From assembly GCF_964275005.1 (NCBI RefSeq), contig NC_092693.1, forward strand, positions 24,703,122-24,767,121: a DNA stretch of 64,000 bases. Direction: 5' to 3'. Under the pieces are notes generated by a model that saw nothing but the letters and a program-made list of their open reading frames with translations, was not told the origin of the DNA and searched no databases. The position numbers were made by a program, and so were the translations under genes. This document shows, piece by piece, positions 11,601 to 25,700 of the stretch; within the stretch, counting starts at the first letter, position 1; each line of letters opens with the position of its first letter. The DNA comes from Diadema setosum. Lineage: Eukaryota > Echinodermata > Echinoidea > Diadematoida > Diadematidae.

Positions 11601-13745
11601 TTCTAAGTACTCAGAATGTGAATGTTATTACACATACATTGGTATATTCACTACAAGTCCACATAGAGTCCCATTTGAATACAGGCACTACAGGGCACAC
11701 AACTTATTTTGATCTAAAAGTAGGTTTCTGCAACACCATCCTGACACCCCCCCCCCCCCCAATATTCATCCTGAACATTTCCTTTACAATATACCAAAAG
11801 AATGATGAGACAGAATGTCATACCTGCACGCATGTAAACATTTGTTTTCTTTCTTTTATAAGTATTGTTAATGAAACTAGGAAAATTTCCATGAAGAGGT
11901 GTAGTCTAATTGGCAGCCGTTTTTTTCTCTACCTGCTCTGTAGTGAAGAGGTGTAGTCTAATTGGCAGCCGTTTTTTTCTCTACCTGCTCTGTAGTGAAC
12001 GCTGTGGCTGGATTCCAAACCAGATGGAAGTGCCTGAATCTATCATGCAAGAGTACCGTTGGATCATGGGATTGTCTGTGACAGAGATGGAGATCATGCA
12101 CGCAGCATACAGGAAGAACAATCCTAATTGTGAGTCATATGAGAAGTGACGGAGTCTGTGTTCTGGGAAAATGTCCATATGCAACATACTGTACTTTGCA
12201 GAAATGGCTCGAATTAAGATGATGTGCCCTCGCTCCTCTTTTGGTACAATTTTGTTTATCGTCTAGAAGCTGAAAGGAAGTATGTATGTAGCATTACAAT
12301 GTATTTTTTCCCCCTTATTGACAATACAGGGAAATGAGGAGTGATTACTTATGTGTTGTTCATCAGGAAAAGTAAGATGCATCAAGATAGTCGAATTTGA
12401 ACGCTCCAATGATTTTCTTTCATTGCATGTAGATTTACTGTAAAAGTGTATACCTTCAAGATATCTTGTTTATCGTGATAGGAGCTCATCTGGTAGCAGG
12501 ACTAGAGCGCTATTCAAACTTGCAAGCATATTCAAGATCACCTTTTGCAAGCATATTCAAGATCACCTTTTGCAAATGTGTGCAACACTGAGGGAGATTT
12601 TTATGATGAATATGTTGTGTTACATTATTCATCGGATCGGCACACTGTATTGTGTATCCACATGTATACAGTGAACTGTCATTGTGAGAACCGTCTAGGA
12701 ACTTGTGAAATCCCTTTTTTACTTTAAAATTTTGTTATGTTTGGGTTTTGCAACATAGCAATATATACAGAGATACATTAAAGTTTGAGGCAAGAAAAAT
12801 TACCTTATTTTGTTTTTTGTTTTATATATGGAAAGTCCATGGTATAAATCCAAAACATATTTTTGCCACCCCCCCCCCCCCCCCCTCCTTTTTATGGCTG
12901 GTGTAAGTCGTGAATGTCAGATTAACACCGGTCATTTTCTTCACTTACTTTGTTTCAACTCATTTTTCTTTCTGTTGTGCAGCAATCTTCATGATCAGAG
13001 ACTCAAGCTTTGTGGGTGATATTCCAGAAGCTCAAAAGAAGGATTTTGTTGATGTCAACCCCATTGCACCCCAGAAACTGAGCATGCTCAAACAGATGCT
13101 GAAAGAGAGATTTGGGGTAAGCCTATTATACTTTTCCTTTTGTCCGTTTTACTTTCACTGCATTTTCCATTATGTTTGGATGACAGTGCGTGTCATGAAA
13201 AATGATGACTTTAAATGATAGTACCACATGCATCACAATTCCGTCCCCATAGAAGGAAAGAGAAGAGACACTTGTCTTATTTTGTGCATAGTTTTCATAA
13301 CAGCTTCTTGTAAAATTTTGTTTAAAAGTCAAATGTTATTTTTTCCTAAAAAAGTAGAATCAGTGCTTCTAATTGCTTTATATTTCTTTGTAGTTTTTAG
13401 TTTTGATAGAGTGCAGTTCTGTAATCCATAGAACACCTTGGCATAAAATTTGTGAACTCATGCTTTTCAGGCTCTGTAAGTATTCCTGTCTTTTATCTGA
13501 TGGGTTGCAACAACAGTCCCAATATCAAAAGAGTCTTTTTGTGTTTTGTCCTTTGTAGAGAATCTGAAAGACTACGACAGATATGCTATGCACTCTACAC
13601 GATTGGACCAAAATTCATATTATGTTTGTATCATTTTCTGACATCTTTGCAGGAGCATCAGGTACACTTCTACGAGTGCAGTTACAATGGGCTGGACGAA
13701 AATGGTGTTGTGCAGTTTCAGGGATTAGAAAGACTCAGAGATATG
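2635..13745 (+). CDS. exons 1-6: acylated N-terminus and DUF4062 domain
   Basis: Exon 1 encodes MGCGSSQGVS, which fits N-myristoylation (Gly2, Ser6) with Cys3 available for palmitoylation. It then runs into VSSTFRDFHAERELF, the hallmark start of DUF4062. Exon 2 adds CEKRRLHLVDCDLRWG, matching the DLRWG motif of TEP1 and NWD1. Exon 3 adds TTEETLRTCLSEIDRC. Exon 4 gives CGWIPNQ and GLSVTEMEIMHAAYRK. Exon 5 gives IFMIRDSSFVGDIPEAQK and exon 6 ECSYNGLDENGVVQF. The order is the same as in human TEP1. Intron 3 is 6.6 kb and ends in a duplicated 3' splice site. Between exons the introns hold MITEs at 2877, 4507 and 4717. Confidence 0.88.
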
Positions 13746-16700
13746 GTAAGATGTGTTGTGAGGAGTGGAATGGCAGAATGTCCAGTGCATTTTAGACATT
13801 ATCATTCATATCCTAGTTATAACTGTTCATTATATTGCTGCTCTTACCAGTAATGTCACAATGTGATGGTCCTGTACCAAATTTGTTACCAAGGATCACT
13901 TTCTCTTGTGTTGAAGTCCTGAAATTCATATGAATTATGTAGAATGGCAGCTTCTTCTGGACAATTTCATAGCGTGTTTATCTATTGCTTGGCATTGCCT
14001 CTTGTGAATAACTCTTTCAGTTGCATTTAAATGGGTCTTACTTTCAAATTTACTGGTTTATCTCACCTAACCAAAACATTCTGTGTAAAAGATTCACTCC
14101 AAATGAATATGCAAGTATCTTTGTATTCATCTCTGACCATTGTCATCTTTTTAGGACTCAGTGATAAAAGTAACAGATGATTGTCAAACTATTGCAAGCA
14201 ATGAATGGATGTAGAAACTGCTTCATGATAGGAACCTCTTTGTTTCCTCACTCCGTCTGATTCTGTGTCAACCACCCTTGCCCCTACCCAGGTGTTTGAC
14301 TTCTTCCAGAAGCGTATCACTGAGCAGTACCCACTGGATGACCGCCCCATGGACCCCTACCAGCAAGCTAAGGAGGCACACGAATCCTTCATGAAGAACC
14401 GCAGTGCCTGTGTCCTGGGCCGTACCTCCATCCTGGAGCAGGTGAAGGACCACGTCCTCTGCACCTCCAGCACGGCACCTTTGGCCCTCCTTGGTGGGCC
14501 AGGCACCGGCAAGTCTTCTATCATGGCACGTGTGGCAGAGGTGGCCGTCTCTAAGGCCTTGACCAGGGAGATACCTGGGTGAGTAGTTTTATTTATCTCA
14601 TATTTTCATCTCTCACTCCTCGCCTATGGAACTCCTTCCCATCTTTCCCCTGTGAAACTGACAAACTGGATCACTTCAAAGCCTCACTCAAGACTCACAT
14701 TTTTCACCAGGCATTCAGTTGCTAATTTTCTTGGAGGAGTCTGTGCCTTTGAATGTTTCTACAACAGATATGGTGCTATTCAAATGTTGTGGATCATCGT
14801 AATCATCATATTCATGTTGATAGTTGCTCTGGGTATTTACCGTTTTTGTTGTTGTTTCACTTTTCTGATATAAATGGCCTCACATACTTCACATTATCCT
14901 GAAAGTGGCACAAACCACCAATGATGTTTTGCAATTCACTGGTAATATGAGAAATTTCTTTGAACTCAAATTTGTATGACATCAAGCAAATGTTATTCCT
15001 GTTGTGTACTTGTTCCTGTCCCTAGGTTATATGATCTGTGCAATTCTAACTAATCCTGTTGTCCTCTTTTTCAAACTGTACATGAATGTGCTTGATGTGT
15101 GATTGTCTCACTTATTGTCATTCTTTAAGCACCTCAGTTGTAAGACAGAAGGTCAAATAATGCAACTCTGTAAGAACAAAATATACAAGCGGGAGAAAGA
15201 GGAAAAGGATTGCAGAAAAAAAGAAACAGGGAGAAAGACATGAATAACATAGACAAAGAAAGGTAAAGAGAAAGGTGGAAAGAAAGGCCAAAAAGTTGAC
15301 CATCATCTATGATTTTGTCCTACCACAGTGCTCCTGATGTTGGATGGCATGTGTTCTATCACTTTGTTGGGGCTGTTCCAGGCTCACCAAATCTTGAAGT
15401 GACACTGAAGAGACTTCTGAGAGAGATTGGTGCTGTCAAGGTATTCACACAACTTGATAAGCCTTAATAGTTAGCTCTCACATGCAAACATCGTTGTGTG
15501 TGGGGCTTTGTGGGGATTATGGTATATGAGTTGACACATTTCAATACTTTTCAATAATTTCCCTAATTCCAATTCATTTCATTACCTGTTAAGCCTTGAA
15601 GCATATAGCTCTGAAGCAATGTATAATGTATTCATGGCTATAATGATTTGCGAATTGGTACATGCAAGACAATTTCATTAGTGGTTGAGTTTATGAACGA
15701 GAACTGCAGTTACAGAATGAAAAATTAATGATATCCATTTTCAGGGGAAAGTTTTCTGTTTAATTTCCTGGCTTGGTATGATATACAGGCATTTGAAGTA
15801 ATGATGGCGATATTTAATGAGTTTTTAATTTTGCAAGTTTTACAAGTCAACAGATATTCACAAAAATAAAAACACTATGAAACATACAGCACAGTTACTT
15901 ATAATGTATTAAAGTAGTTCTGACAAAGGAAAGTTTGCAAATTTGATTTGAAATGATTAACAGAATTAGCCTCTTCCAAGTAAGGGGAAATAAACTTCTC
16001 AGGGATGGATGATCAAAGAAAGAAGCTTGATCCCCATAAAACTTTGTGCACCTGCACAGGGCAGTGTAGTAGATGTGTTTCTTATTATCACAGTTTCCTA
16101 GCTGCTGTATACATGACTCATAGGCAACTTTAATGTGTGGCTGTGTGCTGACAAGTTTTCATTATTTGGTTACCTTGTGTAAACATTGTATTCAAAGTGA
16201 TGAGAATGAATGTCATTAATCGTTGGAGTTTATAAAGACTTGATGCCAAATACTAATTTTAGACAAAGTTTGATGGAGACTGAAAGAGCCTACAAAGGAG
16301 AGCAACTATCTCTTCTCCCCATTGTCTAGATGTATGGCTTTGATGAAACATTCGGCAGTAAAAGTCATCTCACTGCATGCTAACTTACAGATGAACTTGT
16401 TTATACTGTTGTGATCTGTTTTTCCCCCTGTAATATTCACACATTTGTCATCCTATGTCATGTGACTTTAGGACACCCAAATGCCAAAGGACCTGGAGGA
16501 AACATGTCAGGTGACTTATGCTGCTCTCTCCAATCCCAACACCCGACCAGTCATCATCATTATTGATGCCCTCAATCAGGTCAGTATGACACCATTAGAA
16601 TCAAAGGCACAGTAATCCACCAACTTTATCATTGACTTGCAGCCTGATACACTCTCCAGCCTATGTTGTTAAATCTCCAAACTTGGGTCAACTGTATTAT

Positions 16701-19700
16701 AGCACTGTTCATGTAAGTTGCTCTTGTGCACCTTACTGTAAGACCAGATGAAATATATTGTTTTGTCATCTTTGTAGATTTTATTTATTTATTTATTTAT
16801 TTTTTTTTTTTTTTTTTGGGGGGGGGGGGGCACACTCAGACGTTATGACTACAGTAAGATACTACAAGACGTACCTTATGGGCATATATATATATGTGAT
16901 AGGACACTCTTCACTTTTTCACTTTGATCAAGTTATTCTATTATATGAATTTCAAAAATCTGAACTTCAGTGTAAATTTCTCCTGAGCATAGACTGATGT
17001 AAATTCTTCTGATCATCCAGTAGAAGTACAAGATCAATAATTAGTTGAATCAAGAAACCGGAATTAAACTCACTTGTTGAGACATTTTGCCAATTGTCAA
17101 TTGGCTTCTTCAGGCGAATGATGCTCCCATTGATGGAACTGCCTTTATATAGTGTGACGTCACAAAAAGGGAGTTTAATTCCAGTTTCTTGATTCAACTG
17201 ATGATAGATATTTGTTCCTGAGCATGTTTCACAAACTGTTTTTTTTTTTTTTTCATCTCTTCTCTGTTCTCTCTGATTTAGTTTGATGAGAGCAAGGAAT
17301 CCACTGTCCTCACCTGGCTGCCCAGCAAGCTGGCTCCTCAAGTCCGCTGCATCTTTTCCATGATAGACGACACCCCCCAGCACCAGTCACTCACTAGCCG
17401 CTCAAATGCTCCTACTGAGGTGTTTGTCACACCCCTTGACATGGAATCTCGAGAGGTAAGCACGAAGCCAAAAATGAAAACACTTTGTGAGATGTGAGTC
17501 AAGAAGCAGGGCTTGAATTCCTCTTTTCTATCACAATGGTGTTATAAGCAAATAATCAACGTTTGTAAAGGTGATGGGACAAACTATCACTTCCGAGGCG
17601 ATCTGGATGTAGCTATCTTTCCGAAGCGCAGCTGAGGAAAGATAGTGTACACATTCAGATTGCCGAGGAAGTGATAGTTTGTCTCATTGCCTGAAACTAA
17701 AAGTTGATTATTTGCTTTATATTCCACATCTAGGGTTCTAGATATTCCCATTTTATTCCACATCTGAAACTGTTTTAGCTGTCTTAGGGTATCCTGAGGG
17801 CTTAGGCTACATAGTTTACTTTATGACGTATGCGCGTAGATGACAAAACAACAAATTTGCTCCGTACCCCGCGCATGGCACCGAAATAAAAGTGCGTTGC
17901 ACTGTGGTCTATCACTTGACCCAGGTCAAATGATAGACCACAGTGCAACGCACTTTCATTTCGCGCGTACTCAAAATTGTAAGTTATATCACGCGTTAGG
18001 ACTGTGTGGAATAAGAGATCAGCAAAACAAAATGACTATCATCATAGAATGTAACGAACTTTTCTTCTCAGGTGATGTGAGGGCAGAACTACGCTTTATC
18101 ACATGATCAGCTCTTGACCAATCCTATAGCAAGATTCTTAGTATGTGGAATATAATACTGGATATTATCGAAAGAGCTGTCTTGATTTCCCACCCCCCCC
18201 CCCCCCCACCCAATTTTGTGTGAGGTCAAGCAAATGAACTAGACACCTTTGCAGAAAAACATGTATATTAGATACACACACACTCAACACACACACATGC
18301 AGTACATATTAAAGGATAGAGAAAGGGATAGAAAAAGAGAACATATCTTTTTAGCTATAGTTATTGTTTAAAATTAAAAAGAATACTTCCATAAGCATTT
18401 AAATCTAGACAGAGTTGTGGTGCATTTAACACAGTACTTATTGAATTCCATCATTTACACCAGTAAACCTTATAGAGTGGGATCATACACACAGTCAAAT
18501 GGGTGAAAGGGTACCATAAATTAGTCTGAGAACAAGAGGTTATTCAGAACATTTGTCACCCGGTACAACAAAAGGATCAGAAAGTCGAGGGAGGTCAATT
18601 TTCTGACAGTGACATGACATTATTCCCTTACTCTTCTGCTTTAATTTCATATATAACACGACTCATAAAATACTCGGTTGTGGAGATATTGATGATTTTA
18701 TGAGACCATGTTGAGTGGTTTTAGGAAATCAGCATTTTGAGAAAACCGCCGTCAAAGTTTTCTTTCCGACACAGTCGTGATCAAGGGGAGGTCACCTCTT
18801 TGCAATAGAAGGTCCGCTCATAGCAACCTCCGCGATGTTCATTCAAGCTTTGAATAGCGTCAGCGGTCTACGCATGACCAATCAGTAACCGTGATGCCAC
18901 GCACTGACCAATTGTCACTAGGGGTGGAGTCTTGCAGCACTAAATCCAAATCTTCGGACACGTTTCTGTTCCTTTGATCATTTAGCTTCAAAATTCAGCA
19001 GATGACAGACGAAACATTAGCCAACACACATACAACATTATGCCAACAACTGAAATTCGATGGTTTTTACCGATTTTGATGATTTGACTTTAAATTTGAT
19101 TTTCTCGGCTCTGCCGTCAGCGACTTTCGGATCCTTTTGTTGTGGCGGGTCATATTTTATCAAATACAGAAGGAAGCATACCTTTATGATATTTAAACAT
19201 AAAGATGAGAATATTTAGTCTGGCAAGTTCATGGCAAAATCTTCAATTTGTCAAAAACTGTAATATGTACATTAAAAAAAATAATGAATATGTGGTGGAA
19301 TATTGTAGAAGTAAAACTTGTAAACAATTCTTTAGTAATGCCACTCGATACACTAGTACTTAATTTATTAATTAGATTTTCATTTAGATGCAGTATGTAC
19401 TGTGTTTTGAAAGAAATTGCCTGAGATAAGGTAAAAAAAACCCCCAAAACAACACACAAATACCATTCACTTTTCTTTTCCCATACAGGCCATTGTGAGG
19501 GAGACACTTGGGAAGTACAACAAGAAGTTGGATGCTGAACAAATGGCCAACCTCCTGAGCAAGGAATCCTCCCAGAACCCCCTGTGGCTCTCAGTGGCAT
19601 GTGAGGAGCTCCGTGTCTTTGGCCTCTTCTCCAAGGTCACAGACAAGATCAACAAGCTTGCTGATGGACTCTTGAAGTAAGCAGTGATGATCAGTTAAAG

Positions 19701-22700
19701 TTCAGATAGTAGTCCTTGGAATTTGTAAACCTATATCTGGGAGTGACTTTGGGTTTGTTAGAAAGAGAAGTAAAGGTTGTAGGTGTATGGTCTTAGTCAA
19801 AATAGACATTATATCATGGTTGTTATTGATAACTTAAGCACTAAATACGGCTTTCACTTCGGTCAGCAGAAAAGCAAATATCAATATATTTGTTAAGCTT
19901 TAATCACCTGATCAGATGAACATTTTTAGAACTGATCTGATATGCAATATGCAGTATATCTCTTAAATAACTTGGGATTGTTCAGTTAGTATATTCACAT
20001 TACCATACCCTGGTGCCCCCTACATTTATTGATTCTCAATATGATTTTGGATATATCTGAAAGTAACTTGATCATGGAAAAGCGAAGACTGAAAACAGTC
20101 TACTATTCCCTAGCGATTTTATGTCTTTTTTTAGTGTTTTTTTTTTTGGGGGGGGGGGGGGATGTTGCCTTTGTGAATCTAAATTATGCTTTGCACTGGG
20201 TATTTCTGTAGTCTCCTGGCCCAGGTGTTTGACCGCTTTGAGGAGGAAAATGGAGGCAATCTTCTGGTGGCTACTCTGTGTCTGCTGGAGTGTTCCAACA
20301 CTGGACTCCTGGAGACAGAACTACTTACCATCCTTGGTGATGAGGATCATCTCATGCCCAAGAAGTTTTTCCACGGGTCAGAGAAGAAAGGTCAGTTTCC
20401 TGTCAGAAAACAATTTCCTGTAGAGAGCCTGTCAATTCTTGTAACTTTCCTCAAGCTATTTAGGCTGTCCTTTATTTCTGCACTTGTATGAAGAAGTAAA
20501 TATATGTGCAATGAAAGTAAAAGCAAATTTACATAATGATTGTAAAAACTAAGCAAAGCATGATGTCCAGTACAGTCATAGTATGCAAATTACTGACAGA
20601 TTTATACACGACAAGTAGGTGTCTATTGAATGGATATAAATGCCAAGTCAAAAAGCAAGATTTAAGTATATTTAATGCTTCAGAGTGAAGTTGAGCATGA
20701 ATAAGTGATAAGCTTTATACACATGGTGAAAAACCTATTCTGTCACTAGAATGGGCATAAAGAAATGGAAAAGAGACAGGGTTACAAACTTTGGGCCAAG
20801 GTACGTATAAATGAACAATTTAAAAGAATAAAAAAGAGACAGGGAAGATATATATGAGATAAAACAGACAAAGTCAGAAAAAGACACACATTGAACAAAT
20901 ATCCACATGCTCGGATTTACATTCTAATCTTCTAGTTAGCTAAGTCCTCAACATATTTGTAAGTGAATGAATGCTTTCAGCATTTTTTTTTTCTGAAACT
21001 GTAGAGGAATCTTTAAGTCTTTCTATCTTTGCTTTATTTTGCTCTTCTATCCAACAGACAAGAGAGAGAAGAAGGAAAGTGATATTGGGCCTCTATCAGC
21101 CCACAAGTGGTCACGTGTGTTCCGGGGCCTCAAGCCATTCCTCAGGCCATTTGGAGAGAGCGGAGAGGGGCGTCTGGACTTCTACCATCGCTCCCTCAGC
21201 AAGGCGGTTCGAAGAAAGTGAGCCCTGTGAATAGAAACCGTAACATATGTAGTTCTAATTGTTTGTCTCTGTGCCTCCGCCACAAAATGTTGCCAGAGGC
21301 ATTATGTTTTTGTTTTCATCTTTGCATGGTCCAACAACTATCTGTTACATATCACCAACTTTTGTTTGTAAATGTGCCTTTGTGTCTCCAACAAGACAAA
21401 ACTAGGAAGTAAATTGATGTGAAAGCCAATGTAATTTTCTTAACCCTAATCAGGCTGGGGGGGGGGGGGGCGGAATCCGCCCCCCCTCGACGTTTCGCGC
21501 AATATCTTCGCATCGCGATAAGCTCCCGCCGCGATGTTTCATGACTTTTTTCTTTCAAGTATTGCGCAACTTTTGAGACCCAAATTGTTGCGCCCGCGCG
21601 TACCGTTTTGACGTGACGCCCGTTCGAAAAAAAATTTATCAACCCCAAAATTGCTCCAAAACGTGATTTTGTGTACAAATCCAATGCAAATTGTGTTTTT
21701 TCAATTAATTCACATAAAAATTCATATCTTCACTTAGAATGGCCAAAATTAATTCATTTTAGCATAATAATGCTTTGAAAAATGTTTGTGACAAATTTTG
21801 GCCAAAAAACAAACAAAAACAAAAGGTCAAAAAACAAAGAAATACATAAGAAATTAAAAAAAAAATAAAATACATAAGAAATTAATTTCGATACAGATTT
21901 TTTTTTATCCTATGTCTCAGAAGAATGATACAAGAAACATTCTTAAAAAGAAATTAGCTTAATTGGAGCATGAATAAGTGATTTAGAGCCCAAAACTGAT
22001 TTTATGCATAAATTACAATAATTAATTGATATAAAATGTAAGAAAAATTTTTCGGAGAAAGCAACCATACATTTTGATAGAATACGTCGCGGGCGTCGCT
22101 TGTGCCGATTTTCGGCGCGATCGCGCGTTCCATAGGCGAGATCTGAAGGGGGGGCGGAATTCCCCCCCCCCAGATATAGCATAGCCAAAAAAGCCCAGCC
22201 TGATTAGGGTTAATACATGAGTTTTACAAAGTTGTTCGGGGAAAACACAAACTCCCAACTGTCTTGCTACTGCTATAGCACCAGTAGCTGAATATTTGGA
22301 CTTTGATATTTTGCTAATTGCTAGTTTTGTCATTATGCATGCAACTATATCATCTGATATATTATATCACAATCTTGTCATTATTCATGTCTGTCTCTAT
22401 TCTAGCAGGTGTACTGATAATACAAACAAACAAATAAAACCAAAGGAGTCAAGTACTGAAACTTTGTTGCAATGTTTTGATGCTCTAATGTACTGACTTG
22501 TCTCCTCTAGGTATTTCAAGACCACACTTGGAGCTGATGATGATGAACAGTATAGCTGGTGGCATACAAAACTGGCTGATTACTTCCAACGAACCACAGC
22601 AATAGAGCGCAAATGTGAGGTAAGGGATGCAGGACTTTAACCCATTGAGGACGGCCTGATTTTTCTATAACATGCATTTCCTATAGGCACTTGCCCGAGT

Positions 22701-25700
22701 GTACTCGGGACTAGTCTTCACCAAGTTAAATACACATTGCAAGAGACTGCTTTGCCCTTCCCAGTTTTATGGTGTAGCTTATCTGCCATTGTTTCATCAT
22801 TTTTTTATGTTTTGCGCCTGTGCCAGTGTGCGACACCTGTGTCATTACATAAGGGCTATATTTGTGCCTGTATCAAACGATTACAGCATCATTCACCGAT
22901 GTCTGAAGATAACTGTAATGCTCATTTGGTTTGACACTTGAACAAGTGTGTGTTCAACATTTTGTTTTTGTCCTTTCTGCCTCAAGAATACTAGTGCTCT
23001 GCCCCATACTATTAGAAGTTGTTAATTCAGAAGTGAACTTAACATACAGATGTCTGTGAATGTTCTCAGTCATCCAGGTAAAATATCACATGAACTATAT
23101 CGGTAAATCTAGTCAACTGGACTTGCTTGTAATTTGGAGTAGCAACGTTTCACGTCCTCTCCCGGAATGCTTCATCAGGCCGACTGATCTTTGGCGGCAG
23201 TTGGTTGTTGACCCGTAACAGGGTCAGGGAATTTCGGAAATCTTGTCTGGATGTGGAGACTCTGCCGTATACTCCCATCTGAACAGCAGTAACCACACCT
23301 TTGACAACAAGGATGTGATCATCTTAGATCACAAGGCACGGTGGTTCGAGAGGGGAGTCAAAGAGTTTATCTCCATAAAAAGGGAGGAGCCATCCCTAAA
23401 CTGAGCCTACAACCCGGCAGTTCGGAAGATTCCTCGACGTTTTCCGAAATTCCGCGACCCTGTTACGGGTCAACAACCAATTGCCGCCAAAGATCAGTCG
23501 GCCTGATGAAGCGTCCCGGAGAGGATGTGAAACGTCGCTACTCCAAATTACAAGTAAGTCCAGTTGACTAGATTTACCGATATAGTTCATGTTCACATAC
23601 AGATGCGATTTATTGACACATGTTAGATTCACCACATGTGAAAACACTACTTGTCTGTGTTGTGTGATAACCCATAGCCAAGCAGCATTCTTGAACTCAT
23701 GCAATTTTTTGTTTTTATTTCTTAGTAATATCAAGGCATTCTATTAGTTTGTAGTAACAGACCATTATTTTTCATTCTTTCTTGCCTCATGAACATTGGC
23801 CGAAAACATTAATTTAGTCATGCTAATTCACCAGTCACTGTGTTAGAATGGTAACTATCACATTAAGTGTCTTTCTCTTTTGGACCCAAACAAAATATAT
23901 AGCAATGTAGTGGCAGTTACAAGATTAGCCATGAGGATTTAGTGACACAGACTGTTCAGTAACCAATTTTAGGGGAGATAGATTTTGCATCACACATAAA
24001 ACCAGTAGACTAGAAAAGTGAGCTTTCAGTAGTAATCTTCATGTGCTGATACTGTAAAACGATATATTCGCGGCATGAAAATTTTACGAATTGGACCTGA
24101 CGACCTTTCTCGCAGCATGAAATTTTCGCGAATTGCCACTGACGTCCAGTGCATATTGTGTAGGCAAGAACTTTTGCATGTATTTTAATTTCGCGAATTG
24201 CCACTGACGTCCAGTGCATATTGTGTAGGCAAGAACTTTTGCATGTATTTTAATTTCGCAAATGTTGGCACTCGCGAAATTCGTGAAATTAAGATACAGA
24301 CGAACATTCCTTGTTTTACAGTAGTCTCAAACTGATGCCTGCACTAAGAGGGAAGACCACTGTAGCACACGCTAGTGACTTAACCATCTCTTTGTCTTGT
24401 GTTCTTTTGTCACTCGGCGCCTCCAGGAGTATCCCTTCCACCTGAGTGTCATCAATGATGAGAAGCGACTTGCTGACTTCCTGACAGAATGGCCCGTCTT
24501 TGATAACTTCTACCAGCAGGAATTCAGTGCTGAGCTGCTGGCCTACTGGAGGAAGGTAGGATCTGAGAAAAGTGTCTTTCTTTGAATGTATCATCTCTGA
24601 GTATCATGTTACAGGGCTGTGTGTTCTAGAGAAATTAGATGGACTGACTTTATTTGAGTGCATTAGTGTGCATGACTGGGTGTGATGGCTGGCATGATTA
24701 ATTGATGAGAGAGCTCATTTTCATTTTCCTGCTGCTGTTTTGGAAGGTCTGCAAACTGCAATAAGTGGTTTGGAATACATTCTGGAAAATCAATATATCA
24801 TATCAATCTGAATAAGAGTGCGCACATTTGTGTTTTTAAAGCTTTGGTAACTTTGCGTCCATCATTTTAATATGGCATTTCACTATTAGGCCAACAAGGG
24901 TTCCATTGACGTATTCATGGTGTATGTGTGTTTTTGTGTTCATTTTCTGGACATACATGAGCAACCTTATTGCATGTCTTTGCACTGACTCCCAGTTTAT
25001 TGACATGGTTATTAATGCTAATGTATGTCCTGTGTTAACTTCAGGCTGGTGGTCCAAAGAACATGGAGGATCGCTACAGGAAAGCCCTGGAGAGCTTGGA
25101 GAGTGACCCAGAATTTCCGAGGGAAGAGCTGGCCATTCGCTATGAGAAGGTTGCCCGGGTTGTGTAAGTGGGAGATGGTCATTCCATCTGCTCTGTTTTT
25201 CAGAGGATGACATGTTTGCATACTTTGTTTACAAGACAGTTACTGTCAGAGCAGTTCAGTTGTATGCAGAACATGTCATTTAAGAAATATGCAGGACATT
25301 TAATGATTAAAAGATTCCAGTTAGTTGTCTTGTGATTTAGGATGAGTGCCAAAGTGTTAATGCATTATTCATAAGGTGAATACACAAAGGCGATGTCTTT
25401 AAACATGTGGACATGTGTGGCAGTTTGTCAGGGTTTGGAAGCCTTTGTCATTTTTGCCAAATCTTGAGATATTTGTGTCAACTTATGCAAACTTTAAAAT
25501 GTATTGATGATGATTAGTATACAGACGTTATTCATGTTTGTAAAAACACTCGAAAACTTAATTTTTAGAATTCATGTACCTCATATCATATCACATGTAC
25601 ATATGTGTGACCACTTGACTTTGATACATTAAAGTTACTTTTGTCATTATTTCAAGAAGAAATGCATTCAAGTCAGTTGTAATCAGAACAAAGGTCTTGT

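Noticed and set aside
11944-11995. Possible extra 52-bp exon extension using the first acceptor
   Set aside because: It introduces an in-frame stop within four codons, so it is not part of the coding model.
12910-13218. Long open frame running through exon 5
   Set aside because: Only 12983-13116 is supported by splice signals, phase and homology; the rest is intron read-through.
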